In this document: one piece after another, positions 17,375 to 26,109 of the stretch | How the letters are laid out: every line of letters begins with the position of its first letter | Position numbering within the stretch: position 1 is the first letter of the stretch | Assembly: GCA_937127445.1 (NCBI GenBank) | Contig: CAKZLY010000020.1 | Location: 1 to 64,000, forward strand | Direction: 5' to 3' | DNA: 64,000 nucleotides | Origin: Eximiradius sp. | GTDB taxonomy: Bacteria; Bacteroidota; Ignavibacteria; Kapaibacteriales; UBA2268 | Notes under the pieces: model-generated | Told to the model about the DNA's origin: nothing | The model's input: only the letters and a program-made list of their open reading frames with translations | The model's database searches: none | Made by a program: the position numbers and the translations under genes

Positions 17375-17752
17375 CTACTTGTCCCCCGGAATATCTTCGT
17401 TACACATAATGTCGGTAGAATTCATTTTATCTAAGTCGTCATCGCCAACTTTTTGGAAAGCCTTACGGAAAAGAGCGATTGCGAAGGCTTGAGTGCCGAA
17501 ACCTATAACAATTGCAGTTAAAATCAAAGCTTGTGGAAGTGGGTCGGCATAAGTGCCTTCGAGAGTGCTTGCGTTTTCGGGGATAAATGCAGCCAAGCCT
17601 TTTGTAACGCGAGCAACTGAAAAGATGGTCAGATTAACTGCATTGCCAAGGAAGACCATACCTAAAATTACTTTCACAAGGCTCCTTCGCAACATTAAGT
17701 AGAATGCTGATGTGGCTAATATCCCAACAATTATTGCTAATACAAATTCCAT
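17375..17752 (-). CDS. mrpC: Mrp Na+/H+ antiporter subunit C
   Basis: 125 residues, three transmembrane helices, homologous to NuoK. It shows 'GMVFLGNAVNLTIFSVA' and 'DPLPQALILTAIVIGFGTQAFAIALFRKAF', the usual MnhC signature. The acidic C-terminal tail (GDDDLDKMNSTD) is cytoplasmic. It lies 3 bases downstream of mrpB. Confidence 0.94.
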   Translation of the reverse strand: MEFVLAIIVGILATSAFYLMLRRSLVKVILGMVFLGNAVNLTIFSVARVTKGLAAFIPENASTLEGTYADPLPQALILTAIVIGFGTQAFAIALFRKAFQKVGDDDLDKMNSTDIMCNEDIPGDK

Positions 17753-17755
17753 ACA

Positions 17756-18169
17756 TTACTCCTTATCTTCGAACAAAGTGAAAATGATGTTGAGAGTAAC
17801 ACCCAAAACGGTGAAATAAACACCAGTATCGAAAACTGTTGGGGTTCCTAAACTCCCGACGATAGGTAATTTATGCTCGTACCAAACACCTGTCATCAGT
17901 GGCTTCCCAAATAATATAGGGAAAACAGTACTACTTGCAGCAAGGAACAATCCAAACGCTAATACTTTTATTGGTTGTAGTCGGAATATAGTTTTAACTT
18001 TGTCAATACCAAAACCCAGAAGGTAGAGCGAATAAGCAGCAGAAGCGACAAGGCCGCCAACGAAGCCACCTCCGGGATGATTATGCCCACGAAAGAGCAA
18101 AAAAACGGAAAAAATAAGCAACAGTGGTAACAAATACATTGTCATTGTTCTTAGAATAATTGATCTCAT
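17756..18169 (-). CDS. mrpB: Mrp Na+/H+ antiporter subunit B
   Basis: 137 residues with four transmembrane segments. It contains '[31 protein letters not shown]' (MnhB signature) and '[20 protein letters not shown]' near the end. It overlaps the mrpA stop by 4 bases. A separate B subunit shows this is the seven-gene (group 1) type of Mrp. Confidence 0.94.
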   Translation of the reverse strand: MRSIILRTMTMYLLPLLLIFSVFLLFRGHNHPGGGFVGGLVASAAYSLYLLGFGIDKVKTIFRLQPIKVLAFGLFLAASSTVFPILFGKPLMTGVWYEHKLPIVGSLGTPTVFDTGVYFTVLGVTLNIIFTLFEDKE

Positions 18170-20496
18170 TGCTCGCCTCCTTGCTTTCTCAGACGAAGTA
18201 AAGAATAAACACCAACAGCAGCAATCGAAAGCACAGTAATTTCGCCCATAGTATCAAATCCACGGAAATCTACAAGAATTACATTGACAATGTTTTTCCC
18301 ATGTCCGATTAAATAACTTGTTTGAGCAAAGTATTCGCTAAGCCCAGTGTCGAATTTACCATATGCACTAACGAAAATAATTATCATTGTGAAAATTGAA
18401 CCGAATGCTAATGCAATAACTAAATCGCGAATTCTTGTTTTTAGTTTTGAATAAGTGAAAAAACGAGGCAATTTGTATAAAACGAGCACAAACAAAATAA
18501 CAGAAAGGGTTTCGATGGAAAGTTGTGTCATTGCTAAATCAGGTGCGCCGTAAATAATATAAATCAATGAAATTAGCGCCCCAACAATGCCCATAGATGC
18601 AATAGCAGAAAGACGCCCCTGGGAAAGAAGAGCAAAAACACTTGCAATTAGGACAGTTATCAACATCGAAATATCGTATATATCTATGCCTGCAATACTT
18701 CTTTCAATCGAAATTGCAAAGGCATTTAGAATGCTTCCCGAGGTGTTGAAACCAAAAAACGAACCACCAACTAACAAAATGAACAGGGCTAAAATTGTAA
18801 ATATATAATAGCGAAGATGACCATTTTGCAAAAATTTAGTTTGAATTTCGGCAAAACTTAAAGTTCCATTGAAAATATAATCGTACCATTTTGAGGGGAA
18901 AAAGTATTCCGGTATTCTAATTTTCTCGATAAATTCAACAAGCGACTTGCGATTAAGAACAAAAATAAGCCCAACGACAATTGTCAGAGCGCTTAGCAGC
19001 AACGGTAAATTAAATCCGTGGAACAGCGCAAGATGATGCGAAGCCGAAGGAAAAATTGATTGCAAAGCTTTGTTAGTAAGTCCGTCCACAGTGGAACCAG
19101 CAAAAAGACCGGACACCAAGCCCAACAATGCAAAAGCAACGGGTCCACTTGTCATCTGAAATGGGGCTTCGTGAACGTGTTCGGAAGGAGATTTGTATTC
19201 GCCGAAGAATGGCAGAATGCCGCTATACGCCATAACAGCAAAAATGTTTACAGCAGAAATCACAGAAATTGTAATAAATAAGGTGCTATATTGACCAGAA
19301 AGCAAAGCTGTTTCGTAAAGCATTTCTTTGCCGATGAAGCCAATAAAAGGAATAATACCCATACCCGAAAGAGCGGCTAAAACACCAATTAATGCGGTAA
19401 TAGGTAAATATTTACGTAGCCCACTGATATTACGGATATCGCGAGTTCCAGTTTCGTGGTCAATAATCCCAGCAGTAAGGAATAGCGCACCTTTGTAGAG
19501 GGAATGAGCGAACAAATATATTATCATTGCAGAAATAGCTTTTTCACCACCGAGTCCGATTAGCATAGTAAGAGTGCCAAGCACAGAAACAGTAGAGTAA
19601 GCGAGAAGGCGTTTTAAATCTGTTTGCTTCAAAGCCATGGTCGATGCCATAAGCATTGTCCAACCACCGAAGCCACCAAGCAGCCACATCCAGAGTTCAG
19701 TCCCACCAAGAATAGGCAAAAACTTAATCATAAGAAAAACACCAGCTTTGACCATTGTAGCAGAATGTAAATATGCGCTAACCGGAGTTGGTGCTTCCAT
19801 TGCGTTCGGCAACCAAAAATGGAATGGGAATTGAGCCGACTTTGTAAATGTACCGATCAAAAAAAGAATCAATATTGAAGGATAGAGAGCGTTATTTATC
19901 AAATTGCTATGAAAAGCAGACATTTGAGAAATTTCATATGTGCCAGCAATTTGTCCAATAATGATAACACTTGCAAGAAGTGCCAATCCCCCACCGGCTG
20001 TAACCAGCAATGACTGCAAAGCAGCATAACGCGAGCGTTCCTGTTCGTGATTAAATCCGATTAGCAAAAATGAGCTAATTGATGTGAGTTCCCAGAAAAC
20101 GAAAAGAGCAAGCGTATTATTGCAAGTTACTACACCAAGCATAGAAGCCATAAAAATGCTTATGTAGATGTAGAATGGCACAATCTTTTCGCTTTTTGCT
20201 AAATAGGCAGAAGCGTAAAGATACACTACAAAACCAATCCCGCTAATGATAAGAGCAAATAGAAGATTAAGTCCATCAATCATAAAATTAAGATTGATTT
20301 TAAGGGAAGGAATCCAGTAGAACGTCGTTAAGATTTTTTCGCCTGCCAATACATTAGGTAAAAATTGCAAATAGAAGATAAATAGCGAAAGCGGCAAAAT
20401 CGAAAGCAGTGCTCCCGCTACTTTCCTATTTAACTTGAAGATAAGCGGCACTATGCAGGCAACAATAAATCCTGATAATACAGCAATAAGCATCAA
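18166..20496 (-). CDS. mrpA: Mrp Na+/H+ antiporter subunit A
   Basis: 776 residues, full-length MrpA. The N-terminal two-thirds is a NuoL-like antiporter module ('[35 protein letters not shown]', '[18 protein letters not shown]'). The C-terminal third carries the MrpA-specific helices ('[44 protein letters not shown]' and '[26 protein letters not shown]'). It uses the proton gradient to expel Na+, and contributes to alkali and salt tolerance. It is the first mrp gene, 27 bases after uppP, so uppP probably shares its promoter. Confidence 0.95.
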   Translation of the reverse strand: MMLIAVLSGFIVACIVPLIFKLNRKVAGALLSILPLSLFIFYLQFLPNVLAGEKILTTFYWIPSLKINLNFMIDGLNLLFALIISGIGFVVYLYASAYLAKSEKIVPFYIYISIFMASMLGVVTCNNTLALFVFWELTSISSFLLIGFNHEQERSRYAALQSLLVTAGGGLALLASVIIIGQIAGTYEISQMSAFHSNLINNALYPSILILFLIGTFTKSAQFPFHFWLPNAMEAPTPVSAYLHSATMVKAGVFLMIKFLPILGGTELWMWLLGGFGGWTMLMASTMALKQTDLKRLLAYSTVSVLGTLTMLIGLGGEKAISAMIIYLFAHSLYKGALFLTAGIIDHETGTRDIRNISGLRKYLPITALIGVLAALSGMGIIPFIGFIGKEMLYETALLSGQYSTLFITISVISAVNIFAVMAYSGILPFFGEYKSPSEHVHEAPFQMTSGPVAFALLGLVSGLFAGSTVDGLTNKALQSIFPSASHHLALFHGFNLPLLLSALTIVVGLIFVLNRKSLVEFIEKIRIPEYFFPSKWYDYIFNGTLSFAEIQTKFLQNGHLRYYIFTILALFILLVGGSFFGFNTSGSILNAFAISIERSIAGIDIYDISMLITVLIASVFALLSQGRLSAIASMGIVGALISLIYIIYGAPDLAMTQLSIETLSVILFVLVLYKLPRFFTYSKLKTRIRDLVIALAFGSIFTMIIIFVSAYGKFDTGLSEYFAQTSYLIGHGKNIVNVILVDFRGFDTMGEITVLSIAAVGVYSLLRLRKQGGEQ

Positions 20497-20523
20497 AAAT
20501 ACTCCAAAATATTTATTTATCTG

Positions 20524-21363
20524 TTAGTTAGCATAAATAAAAATTAAAATAGCAATACCAATAATTATTCTGTAAACAATAAAAATATAAGTTGAGTGTT
20601 GCTTTAGATATTTTATGAGAAAATCAATAGTAAAATATCCACTAATAGCGGAGACCGCTGTTGCCACAAGAATATTTAACCAATCGCCAGCAGAAACAAA
20701 AGATAAAGCCTGATAGAACTGGAGCAAACCGCTAGCAAAAATTGCAGGTATGCTAAGCAAAAAAGAGAATCTTGCGGCAGTTTCGCGCTTCATTCCTAAT
20801 AACAAACCTGCTGTAATTGTTGTGCCCGAACGAGATGAACCCGGAATAAGTGCAACGCATTGAGCAAACCCAACCGAAAGAGCATCCCAAAAATTCAAAT
20901 CTTTTTCGGACTTGCGAAGCTTAGCTATTTTCTCGGCAAAAAGCAAAATCAAAGCCAAGGCAATAAGACTTATGGCAATAACTGTAAGACTTTTAGTGAA
21001 ATCGCCTTCAATAATCTTTTTAAGAGCAAGGCCGATTGTCATTATAGGCAAACTTCCAACGATAACAAACCAACCGAGACGGCTATTCAGACTTTGTTGT
21101 GGAAAAGAAAGTCGATTTTTCCCAAGATTTTCGCGTAAAAATGCTGTTGGAATGTCGTAAATTTCGCGACGAAAATACCAGAGAACAGAAAACAGAGTGC
21201 CAAGCTGGATAATTGCAATAAAAGCAGTCCATTGCTCTGGGTGAGTGTGGTCGATAGTTCCAAAAAGTTCGCCGAAAATTGTAAGATGAGCAGTAGAACT
21301 AATAGGAATGAATTCTGTAAGACCCTGGATTAATCCTAAAATAATAGCAACAAACAAACTCAT
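20524..21363 (-). CDS. uppP: Undecaprenyl-diphosphatase
   Basis: 279 residues, a polytopic membrane enzyme that recycles undecaprenyl pyrophosphate to the monophosphate carrier for peptidoglycan and polysaccharide synthesis. The two family motifs are clear: 'GLIQGLTEFIPISSTAHL' at residues 10-27 (acidic site) and 'LIPGSSRSGTTITAGLLLGM' near residues 172-191 (PGxSRSG phosphatase loop). It is the first gene of the minus-strand block running into mrpA-G. Confidence 0.95.
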   Translation of the reverse strand: MSLFVAIILGLIQGLTEFIPISSTAHLTIFGELFGTIDHTHPEQWTAFIAIIQLGTLFSVLWYFRREIYDIPTAFLRENLGKNRLSFPQQSLNSRLGWFVIVGSLPIMTIGLALKKIIEGDFTKSLTVIAISLIALALILLFAEKIAKLRKSEKDLNFWDALSVGFAQCVALIPGSSRSGTTITAGLLLGMKRETAARFSFLLSIPAIFASGLLQFYQALSFVSAGDWLNILVATAVSAISGYFTIDFLIKYLKQHSTYIFIVYRIIIGIAILIFIYAN

Positions 21364-21466
21364 TATGAAAACTTATAGTTTAAAATATTAATTGAAACAT
21401 AATGCACTTAAAAAAACAAATTAACAAGAATTATTGAAATTTGGAAAAGTGATAAGTTTTTTTTCT

Positions 21467-21474
21467 TATTTTTG
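21467..21474 (+). promoter_or_regulatory. Bacteroidota-type -7 element upstream of pdxJ
   Basis: TATTTTTG matches the TAnnTTTG -7 consensus of Bacteroidota. A TTG at 21441 lies 26 bases upstream, the expected -33 position. The start codon of pdxJ is about 30 bases downstream. Confidence 0.45.
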
Positions 21475-21505
21475 TAAATATTTTTTTATTTGGGGAGTCC
21501 AATTG

Positions 21506-22249
21506 ATGATACGGCTTAATGTAAATATCGACCATATTGCAACAATACGCAATGCACGTGGTGGGAACGAGCCTGATCCGGTTGTTGCAGCATCGTTAGC
21601 TGAGTTGGCAGGAGCAAGTGGAATAGTATGTCATTTACGAGAAGACCGCCGCCATATAAACGATAGGGATTTGCGACTTTTGCGGGAAACAGTGCAAACC
21701 AAATTAGATCTTGAAATGGCGGCAAATGAAGAAATAATTCAAATTGCGTTACAAACACGACCAGAATTAGTTACAATTGTTCCTGAAAAGCGTCAAGAGC
21801 TTACAACTGAAGGTGGGTTAGATGTTTTTTCGCAAAAAGATAAGATTAAATCTCTATGCGAGAGAATGCATGAGCGAGGAATAGAAGTAAGTTTGTTTGT
21901 CGAACCAGAAGAAAAGCAAATAGTAGCTGCCAAAGAAGTTGGTGCAGATATGGTCGAACTTCACACAGGGGCTTACGCTCATGCCAAAACTCCCGAACGT
22001 TTCAAATTCGAGCTAAATAGGATTATTAATGCCGCCGCTTATGCTGGCAATCTTGAATTGAAAGTAGCAGCAGGACACGGACTAAACTACTACAACACAA
22101 AGCATGTTTGTTACATTTATGAAATTGAGGAATTAAGTATTGGCCATTCAATTATATCGCGTGCTGCATTTGTAGGAATTGAACGAGCAGTAAAAGAAAT
22201 GATTGAACTCATAAATAACTCAACATTACACAGGAACATAGATATTTAA
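21506..22249 (+). CDS. pdxJ: Pyridoxine 5'-phosphate synthase
   Basis: 247 residues from this start. It condenses 1-deoxyxylulose 5-phosphate with 3-amino-2-oxopropyl phosphate to form pyridoxine phosphate in the DXP-dependent vitamin B6 pathway. Family motifs: 'RLNVNIDHIATIRNARGG' at the very N-terminus, 'CHLREDRRHINDRDL', 'LEMAANEEI', and 'AAGHGLNYYNT' near the C-terminus. I chose ATG 21506 because PdxJ proteins begin at this motif and a GGGGAG ribosome site sits 8 bases upstream. An in-frame extension to 21434 adds only non-conserved residues and would include the promoter. asnB follows 10 bases after the stop. Confidence 0.95.
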   Translation: MIRLNVNIDHIATIRNARGGNEPDPVVAASLAELAGASGIVCHLREDRRHINDRDLRLLRETVQTKLDLEMAANEEIIQIALQTRPELVTIVPEKRQELTTEGGLDVFSQKDKIKSLCERMHERGIEVSLFVEPEEKQIVAAKEVGADMVELHTGAYAHAKTPERFKFELNRIINAAAYAGNLELKVAAGHGLNYYNTKHVCYIYEIEELSIGHSIISRAAFVGIERAVKEMIELINNSTLHRNIDI

Positions 22250-22259
22250 TTTAATTTGT

Positions 22260-24182
22260 ATGTGTGGAATAGCAGGAATATTCAACTACTCTGGACAGCA
22301 AAACGCTATAAGCCAAGAAATTTTAAAAAAAATGTCTGATTGTATCGTTGAGCGAGGTCCTGATTCAGATGGCACTTATATTTCCAATGATGAACTATGC
22401 GGAATGTCTTTTCGTCGATTGGCAATAGTAGATCTTTCTTCGAATGGCAATCAGCCAATGCAAACTGCCGATTGGCAATTCTCGATTGTGTTCAATGGTG
22501 AGATATATAATCATCTTGATGTTCGCAAGCAATTGATTGAATTAGGGTTTAATTACCGCTCCAAAACTGATACAGAAACAATTTTATATGGATATGTAAG
22601 ATGGGGAAAGGAAGTTTTGCAAAAATTGCTTGGGATGTGGGCAATCGCAATTTACGATAACAGCAGACAGGAACTTTTTTTATCACGGGATAGAATTGGA
22701 ATCAAGCCTTTATATTTTTACAACAAAAATGGGATTCTACTATTTGCCTCGGAGATAAAATCAATTTTGGCTCATCCGCTGGTAGAAAAAGAGTTCAATT
22801 TCGATGAATTACCTAATTATTTAAATTACGGATTGTCTTCCACCCGTGGAACATTATTTAAACATATATACAAAATTCCTGCTGGGCACTATTTAATAAT
22901 CAATAAGAAAGGCGAGATAAAATTACAACGGTTTTGGAGCCCGTTCAACGGGGAAAAGGAAAAAGAGTTAGAACACTTGAATGACAAAGAAATTCAAGTT
23001 CAGTTGCTTGATTTGTTGCGGCAGTCAATCAAAGCACGAATGATGAGCGATGTTCCATTCGGGGTGTTTCTAAGTGGTGGAATAGATTCGAGTGTGAACG
23101 TTGCACTAATGGCAGAGCTCATGAATCGCCCGGTAGATACCTTCACGGTTGGTTTTCGAGAACTTGAAAAATACAATGAACTTGAATATGCGAGAAAAAT
23201 AGCAAAAATTTTCAAAACGAATCATCACGAAATATTAATTAATGAGAATGATGCAATTGGCATATTAGAAAAGCTCGCCTATCGTGAAGACGAACCGAAT
23301 GCCGATCCAGTTTGTATTCCTTTATATTTTTTATCGAAATTGACACGTGAAAGCGGCACAATAGTTGTGCAAGTAGGCGAAGGAAGCGACGAACAATTTG
23401 CAGGTTACCCGTGGATTGTTCAGCATTACAATGTGTATGAAAAATACTGGAAGCATTACATAAAATTACCGCAACTGATTAGAAAATCGGCTTATTTTGC
23501 TGCAAAGCCTATTTTGAATGCAACAGGTCAAATTTTGGCACTTGATTATATTCGGCGAGCTGCTTACGGTGAGCAGTTTTATTGGAGTGGTATGCCGATT
23601 TTTTCTGTTTGCCACTTGCAAAAACTCTTCGGAGCGAATTTTGAGCATTTAGTAACGAAGCCAGCGGAATATTCTGACTACTTACACAGGCAAGCACTTG
23701 AACTATCGCCGAACGCTGATTACTATCAGCGAATGGCGTATTTGGAGCTTACTCAGCGGCTTGCTGAACTCTTGCTAATGCGAGTTGATAAAGTTACAAT
23801 GTCGCATAGCATTGAAGCACGCGTCCCGTTTTTAGACCACAGAATAGTTGAATTTTCAACAGCGTTAAAAGCAAATCGCAAGATGCCAGATGGCAAAACA
23901 ACCAAATACATCTTGAAAAAAGCAGTCGAAAACATTCTTCCAACTGATATTATTTACAGACGGAAGCAAGGTTTTGCCGCACCTGTTGAAGAATGGCTAC
24001 GCAAGGAATGGCGCCAGTACGCTCAAAATGAAATTATGAATTCCTATTTTGTTCAAAATAGCATTTTCAATAAAAAATACGTTGAAAAACTCATAGCAGA
24101 ACATCATTCACATAAATCAAATAACTCAAAACAAATTTTTGCACTTCTGATGTTATCGCTTTGGTGGAAAAAGTATTTTTAA
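22260..24182 (+). CDS. asnB: Asparagine synthase (glutamine-hydrolysing) family protein
   Basis: 640 residues. N-terminal class II glutamine amidotransferase domain with nucleophile Cys2 ('MCGIAGIF'), 'RGPDSDG' and 'FNGEIYNH'; C-terminal ATP-pyrophosphatase synthase domain with the PP-loop 'LSGGIDSS' and 'VGEGSDEQFAGYPW'. It makes asparagine from aspartate, glutamine and ATP. This ~630-residue asnB form is also often found in surface-polysaccharide loci amidating sugars, so the exact substrate is not certain. It lies 10 bases after pdxJ, probably in the same transcript. Confidence 0.88.
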   Translation: MCGIAGIFNYSGQQNAISQEILKKMSDCIVERGPDSDGTYISNDELCGMSFRRLAIVDLSSNGNQPMQTADWQFSIVFNGEIYNHLDVRKQLIELGFNYRSKTDTETILYGYVRWGKEVLQKLLGMWAIAIYDNSRQELFLSRDRIGIKPLYFYNKNGILLFASEIKSILAHPLVEKEFNFDELPNYLNYGLSSTRGTLFKHIYKIPAGHYLIINKKGEIKLQRFWSPFNGEKEKELEHLNDKEIQVQLLDLLRQSIKARMMSDVPFGVFLSGGIDSSVNVALMAELMNRPVDTFTVGFRELEKYNELEYARKIAKIFKTNHHEILINENDAIGILEKLAYREDEPNADPVCIPLYFLSKLTRESGTIVVQVGEGSDEQFAGYPWIVQHYNVYEKYWKHYIKLPQLIRKSAYFAAKPILNATGQILALDYIRRAAYGEQFYWSGMPIFSVCHLQKLFGANFEHLVTKPAEYSDYLHRQALELSPNADYYQRMAYLELTQRLAELLLMRVDKVTMSHSIEARVPFLDHRIVEFSTALKANRKMPDGKTTKYILKKAVENILPTDIIYRRKQGFAAPVEEWLRKEWRQYAQNEIMNSYFVQNSIFNKKYVEKLIAEHHSHKSNNSKQIFALLMLSLWWKKYF

Positions 24183-24257
24183 TTGTGGCATATTTCTTGC
24201 GTAATTAAAAAAACTTTTGAATTTCAACCAAAGTTGGTAATTTTGGAACGGGCAATT

Positions 24258-25178
24258 ATGATTAAGAAATCAAAAAATATAATTTTGCCATTGATATTGG
24301 CAGTGATTGTGTTTATTAGCTCAACTCAGGATAAAGCTAATAAAATTTCACAGATTGCATTGCCCGACGAAGAGGAATTAAGCAAACGCACACCAATTCC
24401 ACTGATTTTTTCCCCCGTTAAGGATACTATTTATGTGTTGGGCGATGAATATGTAGAAATCTGCTTGACAACTCAGACAGCAAAATTAGTTAAAAGAAAT
24501 GGCGAAATCTTCGAGTATAAAATTAGCTCGGGTAACCCATATATTTCTCAGGGAATGGAGACAACAACGGGTGTTTTTACGGTGCAATCGAAATCACCGA
24601 AAGCAATATCCAAGCAGTTCGATAATGCAGAGCTCTTTTGGTGGATTGGATTTAACGGTAATATTGGTTTTCACGGGCTTGCGGGAAATGGGTACTACCA
24701 TCATTTAGGCGTTAGGTCGTCCTCACACGGATGCGTGAGAATAAGCCGTGAGGACGGTAAAGATTTGTATGAGAAAGTGCGAATAGGCACTCCGGTAATG
24801 GTTTATAAAACCGAGCCAGCAAGAATATTTGCTTTTGCAGATTTTGATTTTTATGTAAAATCGCCTTCCGCAATATTATTAAACGATGATGCAAGTATAA
24901 GAAGACTATTGAGTAGTCGGCTTGATAATCTATATCAAGGTAAAGCACACACAAAAAATAAAATGAGATTGTTTATTGATGGAGCCACCAAATTGAGACA
25001 ACTGAAAATTTCGGAAGGAGATTTTGCAAAAGTTTCTATAATACAGGAAGTACCTATGGGTGAAATTCCACTTCAAGCAGTTGCCAAAGACAGATTGAAT
25101 AGGAATCAAATCTTGATTGCCCGTGCAAGTAAGCAAAAAGATGAATTATCGGAAAATAAAGAGAAAAAGACAAATTAA
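24258..25178 (+). CDS. Exported L,D-transpeptidase (YkuD domain)
   Basis: 306 residues from ATG 24258. The N-terminus has Lys residues and a hydrophobic segment (NIILPLILAVIVFISS), a signal peptide or anchor. The YkuD catalytic motif is 'HHLGVRSSSHGCVRIS', with His157 and catalytic Cys159 in SHGCVR; upstream 'GNIGFHGLAGNG' supplies the second His. These enzymes cross-link peptidoglycan or attach proteins to it. The C-terminal ~90 residues are an extra basic region of unknown role. An in-frame extension to 24183 is unlikely because it would put 25 non-signal residues before the membrane segment. Confidence 0.88.
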   Translation: MIKKSKNIILPLILAVIVFISSTQDKANKISQIALPDEEELSKRTPIPLIFSPVKDTIYVLGDEYVEICLTTQTAKLVKRNGEIFEYKISSGNPYISQGMETTTGVFTVQSKSPKAISKQFDNAELFWWIGFNGNIGFHGLAGNGYYHHLGVRSSSHGCVRISREDGKDLYEKVRIGTPVMVYKTEPARIFAFADFDFYVKSPSAILLNDDASIRRLLSSRLDNLYQGKAHTKNKMRLFIDGATKLRQLKISEGDFAKVSIIQEVPMGEIPLQAVAKDRLNRNQILIARASKQKDELSENKEKKTN

Positions 25179-25196
25179 AAATCGTTGAGTAAAATA

Positions 25197-25228
25197 AAAA
25201 TCCCCAGCTTTGACGAGCCGGGGATTAT
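25197..25228. terminator. Bidirectional terminator between ldt-type gene and purC
   Basis: AATCCCC pairs with GGGGATT, with a short inner stem (AGC/GCC region) and small loop. It is flanked by A-rich sequence on the left and TATTTTT on the right, so it can terminate both converging genes. Confidence 0.8.
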
Positions 25229-25233
25229 TATTT

Positions 25234-26109
25234 TTAAGAATTAATTATCATTTCAAGAGCCATTTGATATTTGTCGAGGGTCCCGCTGATGATTTCAGGA
25301 GGCAGATCTGGAGGTGGAGGCTGCTTGTTCCAACCGGTGCTTTCGAGCCAATCGCGAAGAATTTGCTTATCGAAGTTTGTTTGAGGAACACCTGGAGCAT
25401 AGTTTGCCTTCAACCAGAAGCGAGATGAGTCAGGAGTAAGAGCTTCATCGATTAGTATTATTTTGTCGTCGATTGTTCCAAATTCGAACTTGGTATCGGC
25501 AAGTATAATTCCGCGTTCTGCAAGGTAGTTTGCAGCAAATTTGTATAATTCTATTGAATCTTTCTCAATGATACTGTAAACGCTCTTACCAAGAATATCT
25601 TTTGCTTTTTCGGGAGAGATATTTTCGTCGTGTCCTGCTTCTGCTTTGGTAGAAGGCGTAAAAATGGGTTCGGGAAGTTGCTCGAATTCTTTAAGTCCTG
25701 TTGGCAATGGAATACCGCAAATAGTTTGTGATTTCTGATATTCTTTCCAGCCGCTACCGGCAATATAGCCACGGACAATACATTCGACAGGGAGTGGTGA
25801 GCATTTTTTCACCATCATCGAGCGGCCATCGAGGACATCTCTGTATTTGTGGCAAATATCGGGATAATCATCAACATTTGATGAAATGAAATGGTTGTCG
25901 ATTATGTGTTTAGTATTTTTGAACCAGAATTCAGAAATTTTGTTAAGGATAATTCCTTTGCCGGGAATAGGTTCATTCATTATCACGTCGAAAGCAGAGA
26001 TGCGGTCGGTAGCAACAAACAAAAGGCATTCGCCGAGGTCATATACATCTCGGACTTTACCTCGGCGAATGAGAGGAATATCTTGAAAGTTTGTTTCGAA
26101 AACGTTCAT
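25234..26109 (-). CDS. purC: Phosphoribosylaminoimidazole-succinocarboxamide synthase
   Basis: 291 residues, the longer SAICAR synthase form. It joins CAIR and aspartate with ATP in de novo purine synthesis. Diagnostic segments: 'RRGKVRDVYDLGECLLFVATDRISAFDV' (residues 15-42), 'VECIVRGYIAGSGWKEYQKSQTICGIPLPTGLKE', 'STKAEAGHDENIS', 'ADTKFEFG' and 'LIDEALTPDSSRFW'. Its ATG directly abuts the hppA stop codon, implying co-transcription with the pyrophosphatase. Confidence 0.96.
   Translation of the reverse strand: MNVFETNFQDIPLIRRGKVRDVYDLGECLLFVATDRISAFDVIMNEPIPGKGIILNKISEFWFKNTKHIIDNHFISSNVDDYPDICHKYRDVLDGRSMMVKKCSPLPVECIVRGYIAGSGWKEYQKSQTICGIPLPTGLKEFEQLPEPIFTPSTKAEAGHDENISPEKAKDILGKSVYSIIEKDSIELYKFAANYLAERGIILADTKFEFGTIDDKIILIDEALTPDSSRFWLKANYAPGVPQTNFDKQILRDWLESTGWNKQPPPPDLPPEIISGTLDKYQMALEMIINS

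Noticed and set aside
21434-21505. Longer N-terminus for pdxJ
   Set aside because: The extension includes the promoter-like box at 21467 and residues absent from the family; ATG 21506 has a good ribosome site.
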